Source of the DNA: Acinetobacter sichuanensis
GTDB lineage: Bacteria > Pseudomonadota > Gammaproteobacteria > Pseudomonadales > Moraxellaceae
DNA length: 64,000 nt
Assembly: GCF_003024515.2 (NCBI RefSeq)
Contig: NZ_PYIX02000012.1
Location: 30,606-94,605 of the forward strand
Direction: 5' to 3'
The notes under the pieces were generated by a model. That model did no database searches. It was not told the origin of the DNA and saw only the letters and a list, made by a program, of their open reading frames with translations. A program made the position numbers and the translations under genes. Shown here piece by piece: positions 28,453 to 36,906 of the stretch (positions are counted from its first letter, which is position 1; the number at the start of each line of letters is the position of its first letter).

Positions 28453-28827
28453 ATGAAAAAGTCAGTTATCTTTGCTGTACTCGGTACAGTATTGGTCTTA
28501 TCAGGTTGTGCAGAAAAGAAACCTGCAACTCCAGAAGAAATTTGGCAAGGCTATTGCACAAGTATTGGTAATGCTGCCCGTTCGATTACATTAGATCGTC
28601 AAAATGGGATTACGAAGAAAGAAGCAGTTGAGTATGCAAATAAAGTTACAGATCCAACAACTAAAGGTTTTGTACTTGAGTATTTGGAAAAAATTTATGC
28701 TGTGCCTGATGCTGAATTAAAAGCAGATAAAGATGCAATACAAACAAAGTTTAAAGAACAAGCGTATGAACAATGTTTAAAAACACCGCATGACCCGAAA
28801 AAAATGCCTGATTATAAACCGTTCTAA
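28453..28827 (+). CDS. Small predicted lipoprotein of unknown function
   Basis: A 124-residue protein with a lipoprotein signal peptide, MKKSVIFAVLGTVLVLSGC, lipobox LSGC with Cys at 19. The mature part is charged and helical, with paired cysteines (GYCTSIG near 37 and EQCLKTP near 112) that could form a disulfide. A good AGGAG-like site precedes the ATG (GATAGGAGATATTT). It stands alone between terminators. No family was recognised with certainty; its role in the envelope is unknown. Confidence 0.75.
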   Translation: MKKSVIFAVLGTVLVLSGCAEKKPATPEEIWQGYCTSIGNAARSITLDRQNGITKKEAVEYANKVTDPTTKGFVLEYLEKIYAVPDAELKADKDAIQTKFKEQAYEQCLKTPHDPKKMPDYKPF

Positions 28828-28838
28828 AAGAACGGTTT
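28816..28838 (+). terminator. Terminator overlapping the lipoprotein stop codon
   Basis: Stem AAACCGTTC / GAACGGTTT with loop TAAAA, then seven T residues. The loop contains the TAA stop of the lipoprotein gene, so the left arm encodes its last residues. Confidence 0.85.
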
Positions 28839-28943
28839 TTTTATGTAGCCAAAACTTGAACTGATCGCTACTATTTTTAATAATATTCTAACTATCTTTA
28901 TATTATTTAACATAAATTTTTAAAAATTTAGAAAATTAAGGCA

Positions 28944-29852
28944 ATGATGCAATTTACTCAAATTAAGCAATGTTTTCATGTACTCAGTTTTTCATTATTA
29001 CTGGGATTTTCTGTGTCCAGTTATGCAGATTCAAAAGCTGTTTCAAAATCTACGCAACAACTGATCAAGAAAGCGGATCAAGGTGATCTTGCAGCGATTC
29101 ATAAACTGATCTCAATCTATGGCAAAGGTGAAATAGTTGCCAAAGATGAAAATAAAGCACTGTACTATGCCAAACAAGGGGCAGTTTTAGGTGATACACA
29201 GTCAAAATATATGACGGGTATGATCTTATTACATCGTACAGATGTCTCGAAACAAGACATTGCAGAAGCAACAAAACTTTTAACTGAAGTTGCCGAATCA
29301 GGACATGTACAGACCCAAGCGACCTTAGGAAGTTACTATTTAACAGGGGAGCGTTTACCTAAAAATATTGAACTGGGCATCAAGTGGACAGAGGCTGCTG
29401 CCAAACAAAATCATGGTCTTGCACTAAATAATCTGGGTTGGATGTATTACAAAGGTACAGGAGTACAGCAAGACAATCAGAAAGCAGTAGAATACTTAGA
29501 AAAAGGCGTAAAACAAAATAATGCTTTGGCTTATGCTAACTTGGCAACGCTGTATAGCCGTGGTGATGGTGTAAAACAAAATGATAAAAAAGCAGTCGAG
29601 TTATTGGAAAAAGCGGCTGAACTTGGCGAGGCAACAGCAAAAGTAAATTTGGCTTTGGCGTATTACAACGGTATCGGCACGAAAAAAGATCAGGATAAAG
29701 CGTATCGTTTGATACAAGAAGCTGCTGAAGCAGGTGTACCGCAAGCCATTGCAATGTTGCAAGAGGCACAAACAGATTCAAAAGGTTGTCGTGAAGTTAA
29801 AAGTAGAGTCGATGGCAAGGTGTATACTGCGATTGAATGTCCACTATTCTAA
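28944..29852 (+). CDS. Exported Sel1-repeat (TPR-like) protein
   Basis: A 302-residue protein with a signal peptide (ending SVSSYA) followed by about six Sel1-type repeats of about 36 residues, seen as A..NLGWMYYKGTGV, AYANLATLYSRGDGV and AKVNLALAYYNGIGT. Sel1 proteins are alpha-solenoid scaffolds for protein-protein contacts, often in the periplasm. The extreme C-terminus (CREVKSRVDGKVYTAIECP) has two cysteines. The start is ATG at 28944 or 28947. The partner protein is unknown. Confidence 0.8.
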   Translation: MMQFTQIKQCFHVLSFSLLLGFSVSSYADSKAVSKSTQQLIKKADQGDLAAIHKLISIYGKGEIVAKDENKALYYAKQGAVLGDTQSKYMTGMILLHRTDVSKQDIAEATKLLTEVAESGHVQTQATLGSYYLTGERLPKNIELGIKWTEAAAKQNHGLALNNLGWMYYKGTGVQQDNQKAVEYLEKGVKQNNALAYANLATLYSRGDGVKQNDKKAVELLEKAAELGEATAKVNLALAYYNGIGTKKDQDKAYRLIQEAAEAGVPQAIAMLQEAQTDSKGCREVKSRVDGKVYTAIECPLF

Positions 29853-30020
29853 ATCAGTATTTCAAGATCACACAGCATCATCACTGAATTGGCTTATATT
29901 ACAAATGTGAACAGAGCTTGTCATAAGTTGTTATAAAATATGATTAGCATAAAAAGTGAAAAGCATATATAAAATATAGAAATAGAAAATTAAAAATAGC
30001 CATAGCCAAGGAGTAAGAAA

Positions 30021-30290
30021 ATGGAAGTTATTGCGTATCTACACAATGCAGACTTGCTCTTAGAGGATGCACAAGGTGTTGCTGTGATTGGTGGAAGTCA
30101 TTATGTACTGAGTTTAGGTGATCAAGTTTTTTTTCATGAAATGATTGATGAACAGGCTAAAATTTATCAAGTTAAAATTTCATTTGCTTGTACTGAACAT
30201 GTGATGTTGCATGAAGATGAAGTGCAAATAAAGTTCGAAGGTGGTCATGATGCTTATCAGCAGTATATAAAGCGTACAACAGTCCACTAA
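30021..30290 (+). CDS. Small conserved-looking hypothetical protein
   Basis: An 89-residue, mostly beta and acidic protein with no signal peptide or membrane segment. It has a strong ribosome-binding site (AAGGAG, eight bases before the ATG) and its own terminator, which support a real gene. No family was recognised. It stands alone between the Sel1 gene and acnB. Confidence 0.6.
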   Translation: MEVIAYLHNADLLLEDAQGVAVIGGSHYVLSLGDQVFFHEMIDEQAKIYQVKISFACTEHVMLHEDEVQIKFEGGHDAYQQYIKRTTVH

Positions 30291-30317
30291 GGTTGAATAT
30301 TTTTGTATAAAAAAATC

Positions 30318-30342
30318 AGGCAACTTATTTGTTGCCTTTTTT
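30318..30342 (+). terminator. Terminator of the small hypothetical gene
   Basis: Seven-base stem AGGCAAC / GTTGCCT, six-base loop, six T residues, about 27 bases after the stop. Confidence 0.8.
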
Positions 30343-30678
30343 ATGGTTAAAATCAAAGAGAAATTTATAGAACATAATATCTTGATATTTTTCTTTATTT
30401 AATTCTCATAATAGGAGAATTTCTTTGCTATTTAAGTTTTTTTGTTGAATAGTGAGCGAAGCTATACGACGTAAAATGAAAAGCGTTAGCTAAAAAGTTG
30501 CTGTTAAATGATCAAAGTTGATGAGTATTTATTTACAAAATAATGGTCATCACGAATAAACACGATCTTTGCATTAACTTTTAACGCGATTTTTAGTAAA
30601 ATTTGACAGTCCATATTGCTTGTGTAGCTTTTATAAGCAGGAATTCACAGGTAAATTTTTAAAAAGAGGAATAACACC
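30343..30678 (+). promoter_or_regulatory. Long leader/promoter region upstream of acnB
   Basis: No coding sequence is visible in these roughly 335 bases. A small hairpin (AATTCTC / GAGAATT, 30401-30421) lies at the left. A TTGACA at 30603-30608 could be a -35 element, but no good -10 lies at the right distance; TTATAA at 30631 is 22 bases away. An AGAGGAA at about 30664 is the ribosome-binding site of acnB. A long untranslated leader is possible. Confidence 0.4.
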
Positions 30679-33318
30679 GTGCTAGAAGCTTACCGCCAAC
30701 ACGTTGCAGAACGTGCCGCACTCGGAGTCCCACCGAAGCCACTTGACGATGCTCAAACTGCTGAACTAGTTGAATTATTAAAAAATCCACCAGCTGGCGA
30801 AGAAGCATTCTTAGTTGATTTGCTTGAAAACCGTGTTCCAGCGGGTGTTGACCAAGCTGCATACGTTAAAGCTGCATTTTTGACGGCTGTGGCTAAAGGT
30901 GAAGCAACTTCTCCATTAGTTTCTAAAGAACGTGCGGTTTACTTACTAGGTACTATGCTTGGTGGTTATAACGTTGCGCCTTTAGTTGAATTACTTGATG
31001 ATGCTGCGCTTTCTGGTCTAGCTGCTGATGCATTGAAGAAAACGCTTCTTGTATTTGATGCTTTCCATGACGTTGCAGAAAAAGCAAAAGCGGGTAATGC
31101 AAATGCACAAGCTGTTATGCAGTCTTGGGCTGATGCTGAATGGTTCACATCTCGTAAAGATGTTCCAGAAGAAATTAAACTTACAGTTTTCAAAGTAACT
31201 GGCGAAACAAATACAGACGACTTGTCACCTGCACAAGACGCTTGGAGCCGTCCAGATATTCCATTACATGCAAATGCAATGTTGAAAAACGTACGTGATG
31301 GCATCAACCCAGAAGTTCCTGGTGAAGTTGGTCCATTAAACCAAATCAAAGACCTCATCGCGAAAGGCAACCAAGTTGCTTACGTGGGTGACGTTGTTGG
31401 TACTGGTTCATCTCGTAAATCTGCAACTAACTCTGTTCTTTGGTTCTTTGGTGACGACATCGCTCACATTCCGAACAAAAAAGACGGTGGTTACTGCTTA
31501 GGTTCTAAAATTGCTCCGATTTTCTTCAATACAATGGAAGATGCTGGTGCGCTTCCAGTTGAAATCGATGTTCAAAACATGAACATGGGTGACGAAATCG
31601 TTCTTAAAATTGACCATGCTGCTGCGAAAGTAACAGCGTTCAAAGACGGCGAGCAAATTGCTGAATCTGAACTTAAAACTCCAGTGCTTCTAGACGAAGT
31701 TCGTGCTGGTGGTCGTATTAACTTGATCGTCGGTCGTGGTTTGACAACTAAAGCGCGTGAAGCTTTAGGTCTTCCTGCTTCTACTTTATTCCGTGCACCA
31801 GTTCAACCTGCTGCTACAGGTAAAGGTTTCACTCAAGCTCAAAAAATGGTTGGTCGCGCTTGTGGTCTTCCTGAAGGTCAAGGTGTACTTCCAGGTACTT
31901 ACTGTGAACCTAAGATGACGACTGTTGGTTCGCAAGATACAACTGGTCCAATGACTCGTGACGAATTGAAAGACTTAGCTTGCTTAGGTTTCTCTGCTGA
32001 CCTCGTTATGCAATCTTTCTGTCACACAGCTGCGTATCCAAAACCAGTTGACGTTCAAATGCAACACTCGCTTCCTGATTTCATCATGAACCGTGGTGGT
32101 GTATCACTACGTCCAGGTGACGGTATTATCCACTCTTGGTTAAACCGTATGCTTCTTCCAGATACAGTAGGTACTGGTGGTGACTCACATACTCGTTTCC
32201 CAATCGGTATTTCATTCCCTGCAGGTTCTGGTCTTGTAGCGTTCGCTGCTGCGACTGGTGTTATGCCGCTTGATATGCCTGAATCTGTACTTGTTAAGTT
32301 CAAAGGTAAAATGCAACCTGGTATCACTCTACGTGACCTTGTTCATGCAATTCCTTACGTTGCGATCCAGCAAGGTGACTTGACTGTAGAGAAGAAAGGT
32401 AAGAAAAACATCTTCTCTGGTCGTATCCTTGAGATCGACTTAACAGAAATGGAAACTGACCTGACTGTTGAGCAAGCATTCGAACTTTCTGATGCTTCTG
32501 CTGAACGTTCTGCTGCGGGTTGTTCTATCACGCTTTCTGAAGAGAAAGTTGCTGAATACCTGAAATCAAACATCACTATGCTTAAGTGGATGATTTCTGA
32601 AGGTTATGGCGATGCACGTACTATGGCTCGTCGTGTTGAAAACATGGAAAAATGGTTGGCTAACCCATCACTTCTTAAAGCTGATGCTGATGCTGAATAT
32701 ACCAAAGTATATGAAATCGACCTTGCAACTATCACTGAACCAGTTCTTTGCTGTCCAAACGATCCAGATGATGCGAAATTGTTATCTGACGTTCAAGGCG
32801 TGAAAATTGACGAAGTATTCGTTGGTTCTTGTATGACAAACATCGGTCATTTCCGTGCGGCTGGTAAATTGTTAGAGAAAGTACCTGGTGGTTCTTTATC
32901 TACTCGTCTTTGGTTAGCTCCTCCAACTCGTATGGACGAACGCCAATTGATGGAAGAAGGTTTCTATAACACTTATGGTAAAGCTGGCGCGCGTACTGAA
33001 ATGCCAGGTTGTTCATTGTGTATGGGTAACCAAGCACGTGTAGCACCGAACACAACTTGTGTATCGACTTCTACTCGTAACTTCCCGAACCGTTTAGGTC
33101 AAGGTGCAAACGTTTACTTAGCGTCTGCTGAACTTGCTTCTGTTGCTGCTGTATTAGGTAAATTACCTTCTCCAGAAGAATACCAACAATATGCAGCTCA
33201 AATTGACAGCATGTCTGCTGACATCTATCAATACTTAAGCTTCGACAAGATGGAATCTTATACAGATGCATCTAAAGAAGTAGATACGAAGAAAATTGCT
33301 GCTGCTCAATTATCTTAA
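30679..33318 (+). CDS. acnB: Aconitate hydratase B (bifunctional aconitase / 2-methylisocitrate dehydratase)
   Basis: An 879-residue iron-sulfur enzyme of the tricarboxylic acid cycle that converts citrate to isocitrate; AcnB-type enzymes also act on 2-methylisocitrate and bind mRNA when the cluster is lost. The AcnB order is seen: helical N-terminal domain (1-160), swivel domain with VGDVVGTGSSRKSATNS (about 237-255), then the catalytic domains with FCHTAAYPK, GGDSHTRFPIG and the cluster cysteine motif GCSLCMGNQAR (about 777-787). The start is GTG with AGAGGAA upstream. Codon use is visibly more G+C-rich at third positions than in neighbours, as expected of a highly expressed gene. Confidence 0.97.
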   Translation: MLEAYRQHVAERAALGVPPKPLDDAQTAELVELLKNPPAGEEAFLVDLLENRVPAGVDQAAYVKAAFLTAVAKGEATSPLVSKERAVYLLGTMLGGYNVAPLVELLDDAALSGLAADALKKTLLVFDAFHDVAEKAKAGNANAQAVMQSWADAEWFTSRKDVPEEIKLTVFKVTGETNTDDLSPAQDAWSRPDIPLHANAMLKNVRDGINPEVPGEVGPLNQIKDLIAKGNQVAYVGDVVGTGSSRKSATNSVLWFFGDDIAHIPNKKDGGYCLGSKIAPIFFNTMEDAGALPVEIDVQNMNMGDEIVLKIDHAAAKVTAFKDGEQIAESELKTPVLLDEVRAGGRINLIVGRGLTTKAREALGLPASTLFRAPVQPAATGKGFTQAQKMVGRACGLPEGQGVLPGTYCEPKMTTVGSQDTTGPMTRDELKDLACLGFSADLVMQSFCHTAAYPKPVDVQMQHSLPDFIMNRGGVSLRPGDGIIHSWLNRMLLPDTVGTGGDSHTRFPIGISFPAGSGLVAFAAATGVMPLDMPESVLVKFKGKMQPGITLRDLVHAIPYVAIQQGDLTVEKKGKKNIFSGRILEIDLTEMETDLTVEQAFELSDASAERSAAGCSITLSEEKVAEYLKSNITMLKWMISEGYGDARTMARRVENMEKWLANPSLLKADADAEYTKVYEIDLATITEPVLCCPNDPDDAKLLSDVQGVKIDEVFVGSCMTNIGHFRAAGKLLEKVPGGSLSTRLWLAPPTRMDERQLMEEGFYNTYGKAGARTEMPGCSLCMGNQARVAPNTTCVSTSTRNFPNRLGQGANVYLASAELASVAAVLGKLPSPEEYQQYAAQIDSMSADIYQYLSFDKMESYTDASKEVDTKKIAAAQLS

Positions 33319-33349
33319 TTTGTTGAAAATTAAAGTTAAATGAGTTAAA

Positions 33350-33381
33350 AATAAGGGCTGAGAAATCAGCCCTTATTTTTT
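33350..33381 (+). terminator. Terminator of acnB
   Basis: Twelve-base perfect stem AATAAGGGCTGA / TCAGCCCTTATT with a GAAA tetraloop and following T residues, about 30 bases past the acnB stop. Confidence 0.9.
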
Positions 33382-33405
33382 GACCATATATTATTTTTAT
33401 TAAAT

Positions 33406-34572
33406 ATGAATTTTAATGACATTAAAGTTATCTTGAGTATAAGTTTTTACGCTTACATTCTTCCCATAATATTAGTTGTTTTTTTGATAGGAGTTATCTA
33501 TTTCAGTTCAATAATTCCGTCAATAGGTATGAGTGATGAAAATCAAATAATTGTAAATTATGGATATTTAGGTAGTTTTTTAAGTGGCACATTGGGTATA
33601 TTTTTAACGGCAGGATCATTAGTTTTTTTGGCTAAAACATTAAGTTTTGAAAGGAAAAGATCATACCAAGATAATTTTGAAACAAAATTTTTTTCATTAG
33701 TTAATAATTTTTTAAATATCAAGTCTGGCATTAGTAGGCAGGATGTTGATGAGGTTATTAAAGAAATTAGATCATCTGATTTAGAAAATGCAAAGAAGAT
33801 AGTTAGAAATTATAATTATGTATATGGTGATTTATTAAGAAACTTGTATTTGATTTTGAAATTTGTTAGTAATCATGAATCAGATGACTTATTAGATAAA
33901 AAATTTTATACAAATTTACTGAGATCTTATTTACCTAATGAATTGATTCAAATTTTGGCTATACATTGTTATATTTTAGAAGATGAAAAGAATCAAAAAT
34001 ATGAAAAATATAAAGAATATTTGGAGATATTTGGTTTTTTAGAACATATATCTATTGTAAATAATAGAAGGGAGATTGTAGTACCAATTTTATATGTATT
34101 TCATTATTATGATTCAAATGCATTTTCTCAAAATATTTGGATGGGTTCAAATAGTATTATAAAAGAAATATATAAAAAAGATACTAAAAATGAGTGTATA
34201 CCATATTTGAATTTTTTTCTTGGTAAGAAAATTCTTTCCCGAGATGATAAGAGTGAGTTTTGTGTTGAATATGATGAAAAAAATAATTGTTATGAGTTTA
34301 AATTTTATTCAAAAATTTATGATGATTATGCAAGTTTTTGTATACAAGCTCAGTTAAATTCAATGAATAGATTGATATTTGATGATCATATTAGTGCTTC
34401 TATTGAGCTGAAATGTAATAAAAAATTAAATTATTTATATATGAGAATAACTTATTCTAAAGATTTTCTTTCTATTGGGGGTGATTATTCTCAAATAGAA
34501 TTAAATATATATATGAGAGAAGGTGACTTATTAATGGATACATCAAACCCTACTTATATTAAAGATTTGTAG
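33406..34572 (+). CDS. Putative AbiC-like phage abortive-infection membrane protein
   Basis: A 388-residue protein with two N-terminal membrane helices (about 9-33 and 50-77) and a cytoplasmic domain. That domain carries an order of motifs I associate with the putative AbiC family (PF16872 type): FETKFFSLVNN (91-101), YGDLLRNLYLILKFV (about 140-155), KKFYTNLLRSYLPNELI (about 166-182) and a charged EKYKEYLEIFGFLEHI stretch. Members of that family are suspected phage-resistance proteins; the mechanism is not known. The gene is strikingly AT-rich, uses AGA, AGG and ATA codons freely, and has no clear ribosome-binding site, unlike its neighbours, which points to horizontal acquisition. It lies directly behind the acnB terminator. 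The family call is from memory of motifs and needs a profile search. Confidence 0.6.
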   Translation: MNFNDIKVILSISFYAYILPIILVVFLIGVIYFSSIIPSIGMSDENQIIVNYGYLGSFLSGTLGIFLTAGSLVFLAKTLSFERKRSYQDNFETKFFSLVNNFLNIKSGISRQDVDEVIKEIRSSDLENAKKIVRNYNYVYGDLLRNLYLILKFVSNHESDDLLDKKFYTNLLRSYLPNELIQILAIHCYILEDEKNQKYEKYKEYLEIFGFLEHISIVNNRREIVVPILYVFHYYDSNAFSQNIWMGSNSIIKEIYKKDTKNECIPYLNFFLGKKILSRDDKSEFCVEYDEKNNCYEFKFYSKIYDDYASFCIQAQLNSMNRLIFDDHISASIELKCNKKLNYLYMRITYSKDFLSIGGDYSQIELNIYMREGDLLMDTSNPTYIKDL

Positions 34573-34638
34573 GAATAGGCTAAGTGAAAATCGATGTAAT
34601 AAATTTTAAATCGTATTTTAGATGAGTTGGTTCATAAA

Positions 34639-34854
34639 ATGCCCAAACAATCCCGATTTCTCTGTATAGGTGGTTTCCTCAACGGAATACAAGTTAAAGA
34701 CCAAGGTGACAACTTCGTTTGCGTCGAAAATGGCAAACAAGTTACGTACTTTAAAAAGGAAATCTTTAACCAAGACGCATGGGATCATGATTATTATGTT
34801 TGTGAAACTACGACAGATCAACAAGCACGAAATTGGGTCTATGACATAGACTGA
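34639..34854 (+). CDS. Small hypothetical protein
   Basis: A 71-residue soluble protein (MPKQSRFLCIGGFLNG...) with several aromatic and acidic residues towards the C-terminus and no membrane segment. The ATG at 34639 is preferred; a TTG at 34627 is in frame. No good ribosome-binding site is visible, but composition returns to that of the chromosome and a hairpin terminator follows. No family was recognised. Confidence 0.5.
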   Translation: MPKQSRFLCIGGFLNGIQVKDQGDNFVCVENGKQVTYFKKEIFNQDAWDHDYYVCETTTDQQARNWVYDID

Positions 34855-34882
34855 AACTTATTTTTAAAAAGACAAATATTTC

Positions 34883-34917
34883 AAAGCCCCATTTTTACTT
34901 TTTAGGGGCTTTTTCTT
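34883..34917 (+). terminator. Terminator after the small hypothetical gene
   Basis: Stem AAAGCCCC / GGGGCTTT with a 14-base A/T loop that can extend the pairing, followed by T residues. It lies between convergent genes and may also stop lrp transcripts. Confidence 0.75.
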
Positions 34918-34965
34918 CAGATATATCACACAAAAATATGAATATTTTCACAAAAGCATTAAAAA

Positions 34966-35451
34966 TTATTCGATCATCAACAAATCTGCACTATTGGCGA
35001 GTTTCAAAGGTCTTAATGCAAAAATAGAACGAGTATGGCGAATCCCTTTCATCGAATATAAATTTTTCCGTAAAAAACGTTCATAATGTTCGGCATTTTT
35101 TACAGCAACTTTCACCAAATAATCATAATCACCTGTGACCAAATGTGCTTCTACAACTTCAGGCATATTTGCAAGGGTGTGGCTAAACTCATCTAAAATT
35201 TCATCATCATGCCGTTCAAGCGTGATTTCAATAAAGAATAATTCATTAATTCCCAAAGCTTTCGGGTTAATATTTGCTGTATAACCATCAATAATATTGG
35301 CATTTTCTAAACGTTTTAAACGTGTCCAGCAGGGAGAAGTTGAAAGATTTACCTTTTCAGCCAGCTCAGTCACACTCAAACGACCATCTTTGCGGAGTTC
35401 AGCTAAAATTTTTCTGTCTATGCGGTCAAGTTGATAATGGGTATCAGTCAT
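34966..35451 (-). CDS. Lrp/AsnC-family transcriptional regulator
   Basis: A 161-residue regulator: N-terminal AsnC-type helix-turn-helix (LDRIDRKILAELRKDGRLSV, about 8-60) and a C-terminal RAM/ACT-like ligand-binding domain (about 75-150) with VTGDYDYLVKV. Such proteins form octamers and respond to amino acids. The closest functional class cannot be fixed; it looks more like a specific regulator than the global Lrp. No obvious target operon is adjacent. Confidence 0.88.
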   Translation of the reverse strand: MTDTHYQLDRIDRKILAELRKDGRLSVTELAEKVNLSTSPCWTRLKRLENANIIDGYTANINPKALGINELFFIEITLERHDDEILDEFSHTLANMPEVVEAHLVTGDYDYLVKVAVKNAEHYERFLRKNLYSMKGIRHTRSIFALRPLKLANSADLLMIE

Positions 35452-35854
35452 TGTAAGCCTAGCGAAAATTGGGTGAATAAAAGCTTATCGCATTTTTAGA
35501 AGAATAAAATGAAAAATACGATATTTCAGCGTTTAATTGCTATAAAAGTAAACGTCTTATTTGGGCTTGAATTAATGATCATAAAAAGATTTAGACAATA
35601 AAAAGCCCCATTTTTCAGGGGCTAGTCGTATATAAAATCTAAGTTATATACTGTATGAGGCTCATCTCAAACTAAGTGTATTAAAACATAGAATGACAGA
35701 ATATAAAAGTTTAAAAACAAATGTATTTGTTGTTAAATTGAACAAAAACATCTGAATAATTTGAACCAATTCAAAGAAGTGCTATGAAACAAGCTATACA
35801 AAAAATTAATTTATTCCTAGAATAAAATTACCTCTAAATGTTTATTTATAGACT
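35452..35854. other. Intergenic region between lrp-type and GGDEF genes
   Basis: About 400 bases with no coding sequence that I can support. It holds the upstream regions of both divergent genes and one clear hairpin (35598-35623) that reads as a terminator on the minus strand only. The rest is AT-rich without recognisable motifs. Confidence 0.5.
35598..35623 (-). terminator. Orphan minus-strand terminator
   Basis: On the minus strand: stem AGCCCC / GGGGCT, loop TGAAAAAT, then TTTTATT. No minus-strand gene lies just upstream of it, so it may stop antisense transcripts or end a small RNA. Confidence 0.55.
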
Positions 35855-36862
35855 ATGTCAAAACCTAAGCAACCGACACAAAAACAATTATTGGCTGTCA
35901 TTCAAACTCAAACAGCAATTGCAAAATTAGGACTAGATCTTAATGCTGTCATGACACTTGTGGCTGAACAAGCACAGTTAATTACACATGCGAAAGGTGC
36001 AGTTGTTGAATTGGCTGAAGATGGTGAGATGGTTTATCGTGCAGTGTCAGGTGGTGCAGCGCATCTTTTAGGCTTACGTTTGGGGCAAAAAAACAGTTTG
36101 TCGGGTTTATGTGTTGAGCAAAATAAAATTTTATATTGTGAGGACAGTGAAGTCGATGCACGTGTTGATCAGATGGCATGTCGTAAAGTTGGACTACGTT
36201 CAATGGCAGTTGTACCCTTGATTCATTGTGGTGATGCTATTGGTGTTTTAAAAATTTATTCGGAAAAAATAGCAGCCTTTAAAGAAGGCGATTTGCAATT
36301 ATTAACTTTAATGTCTGAGTTGATTGCTGCTGCAATGTATCACGCGACTAAGTTTGGTGCACAAGCATTGTATAAACTTGCAACACAAGATCAATTAACT
36401 GGACTTGCCAATCGAGCTTTATTTTTAGATTGTTTACGTCAAGGGCTACTCACTGCCAAACAAAATAATAAAAAATTAGGGATTTTAATGATTGATATGG
36501 ATGGTCTAAAGGGGATTAATGACTTACATGGACATCGTTTGGGAGATGTTGCTTTAAAAGAAATTGCGCAACGTATTAAGCAGTCTTTACGTCATGATGA
36601 TTTAGTGGCACGTTTAGGTGGAGATGAGTTTGCTGTGATTTTAGCCTCTGTTGAAAATCAGGAATTGGCAAGACAAGCAATGAATCGTATTTCTGAAACG
36701 TGTGGTTTACCTTTTGTATTTGAAAATCTTGATCTTAAAATTGGTGCAAGCCTTGGTTTGGCAATTTATCCTAAAGATGCTGAAGGTATTGATCAACTGA
36801 TTGAATGTGCTGATCTGAATATGTATCACGATAAACGCAGTAGAAAACAGATTCAACAATAA
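35855..36862 (+). CDS. GAF-GGDEF diguanylate cyclase
   Basis: A 335-residue cytoplasmic protein that should make cyclic di-GMP. An N-terminal GAF domain (about 20-165) precedes a GGDEF domain with the intact active-site motif GGDEF at 255-259 and an RxxD inhibitory site at 246-249 (RHDD), so feedback-inhibited synthesis is expected. DQLTGLANRALF marks the start of the catalytic domain at about 179. The ligand of the GAF domain is unknown. The last codons (KQIQQ) are part of a short direct repeat that runs past the stop. Confidence 0.9.
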   Translation: MSKPKQPTQKQLLAVIQTQTAIAKLGLDLNAVMTLVAEQAQLITHAKGAVVELAEDGEMVYRAVSGGAAHLLGLRLGQKNSLSGLCVEQNKILYCEDSEVDARVDQMACRKVGLRSMAVVPLIHCGDAIGVLKIYSEKIAAFKEGDLQLLTLMSELIAAAMYHATKFGAQALYKLATQDQLTGLANRALFLDCLRQGLLTAKQNNKKLGILMIDMDGLKGINDLHGHRLGDVALKEIAQRIKQSLRHDDLVARLGGDEFAVILASVENQELARQAMNRISETCGLPFVFENLDLKIGASLGLAIYPKDAEGIDQLIECADLNMYHDKRSRKQIQQ

Positions 36863-36906
36863 AACAGATTCAACAAAACTAAATCTGTTTGATACTGATG
36901 AAGCGT

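Noticed and set aside
30401..30421. Hairpin AATTCTC / GAGAATT as a second terminator or small-RNA element before acnB
   Set aside because: The stem is short and A/T-rich with a weak T tail, and a good terminator already lies about 60 bases upstream.
30966..31370. 134-codon open frame opposite acnB
   Set aside because: Antisense shadow of a highly conserved gene; no start signal or domain.
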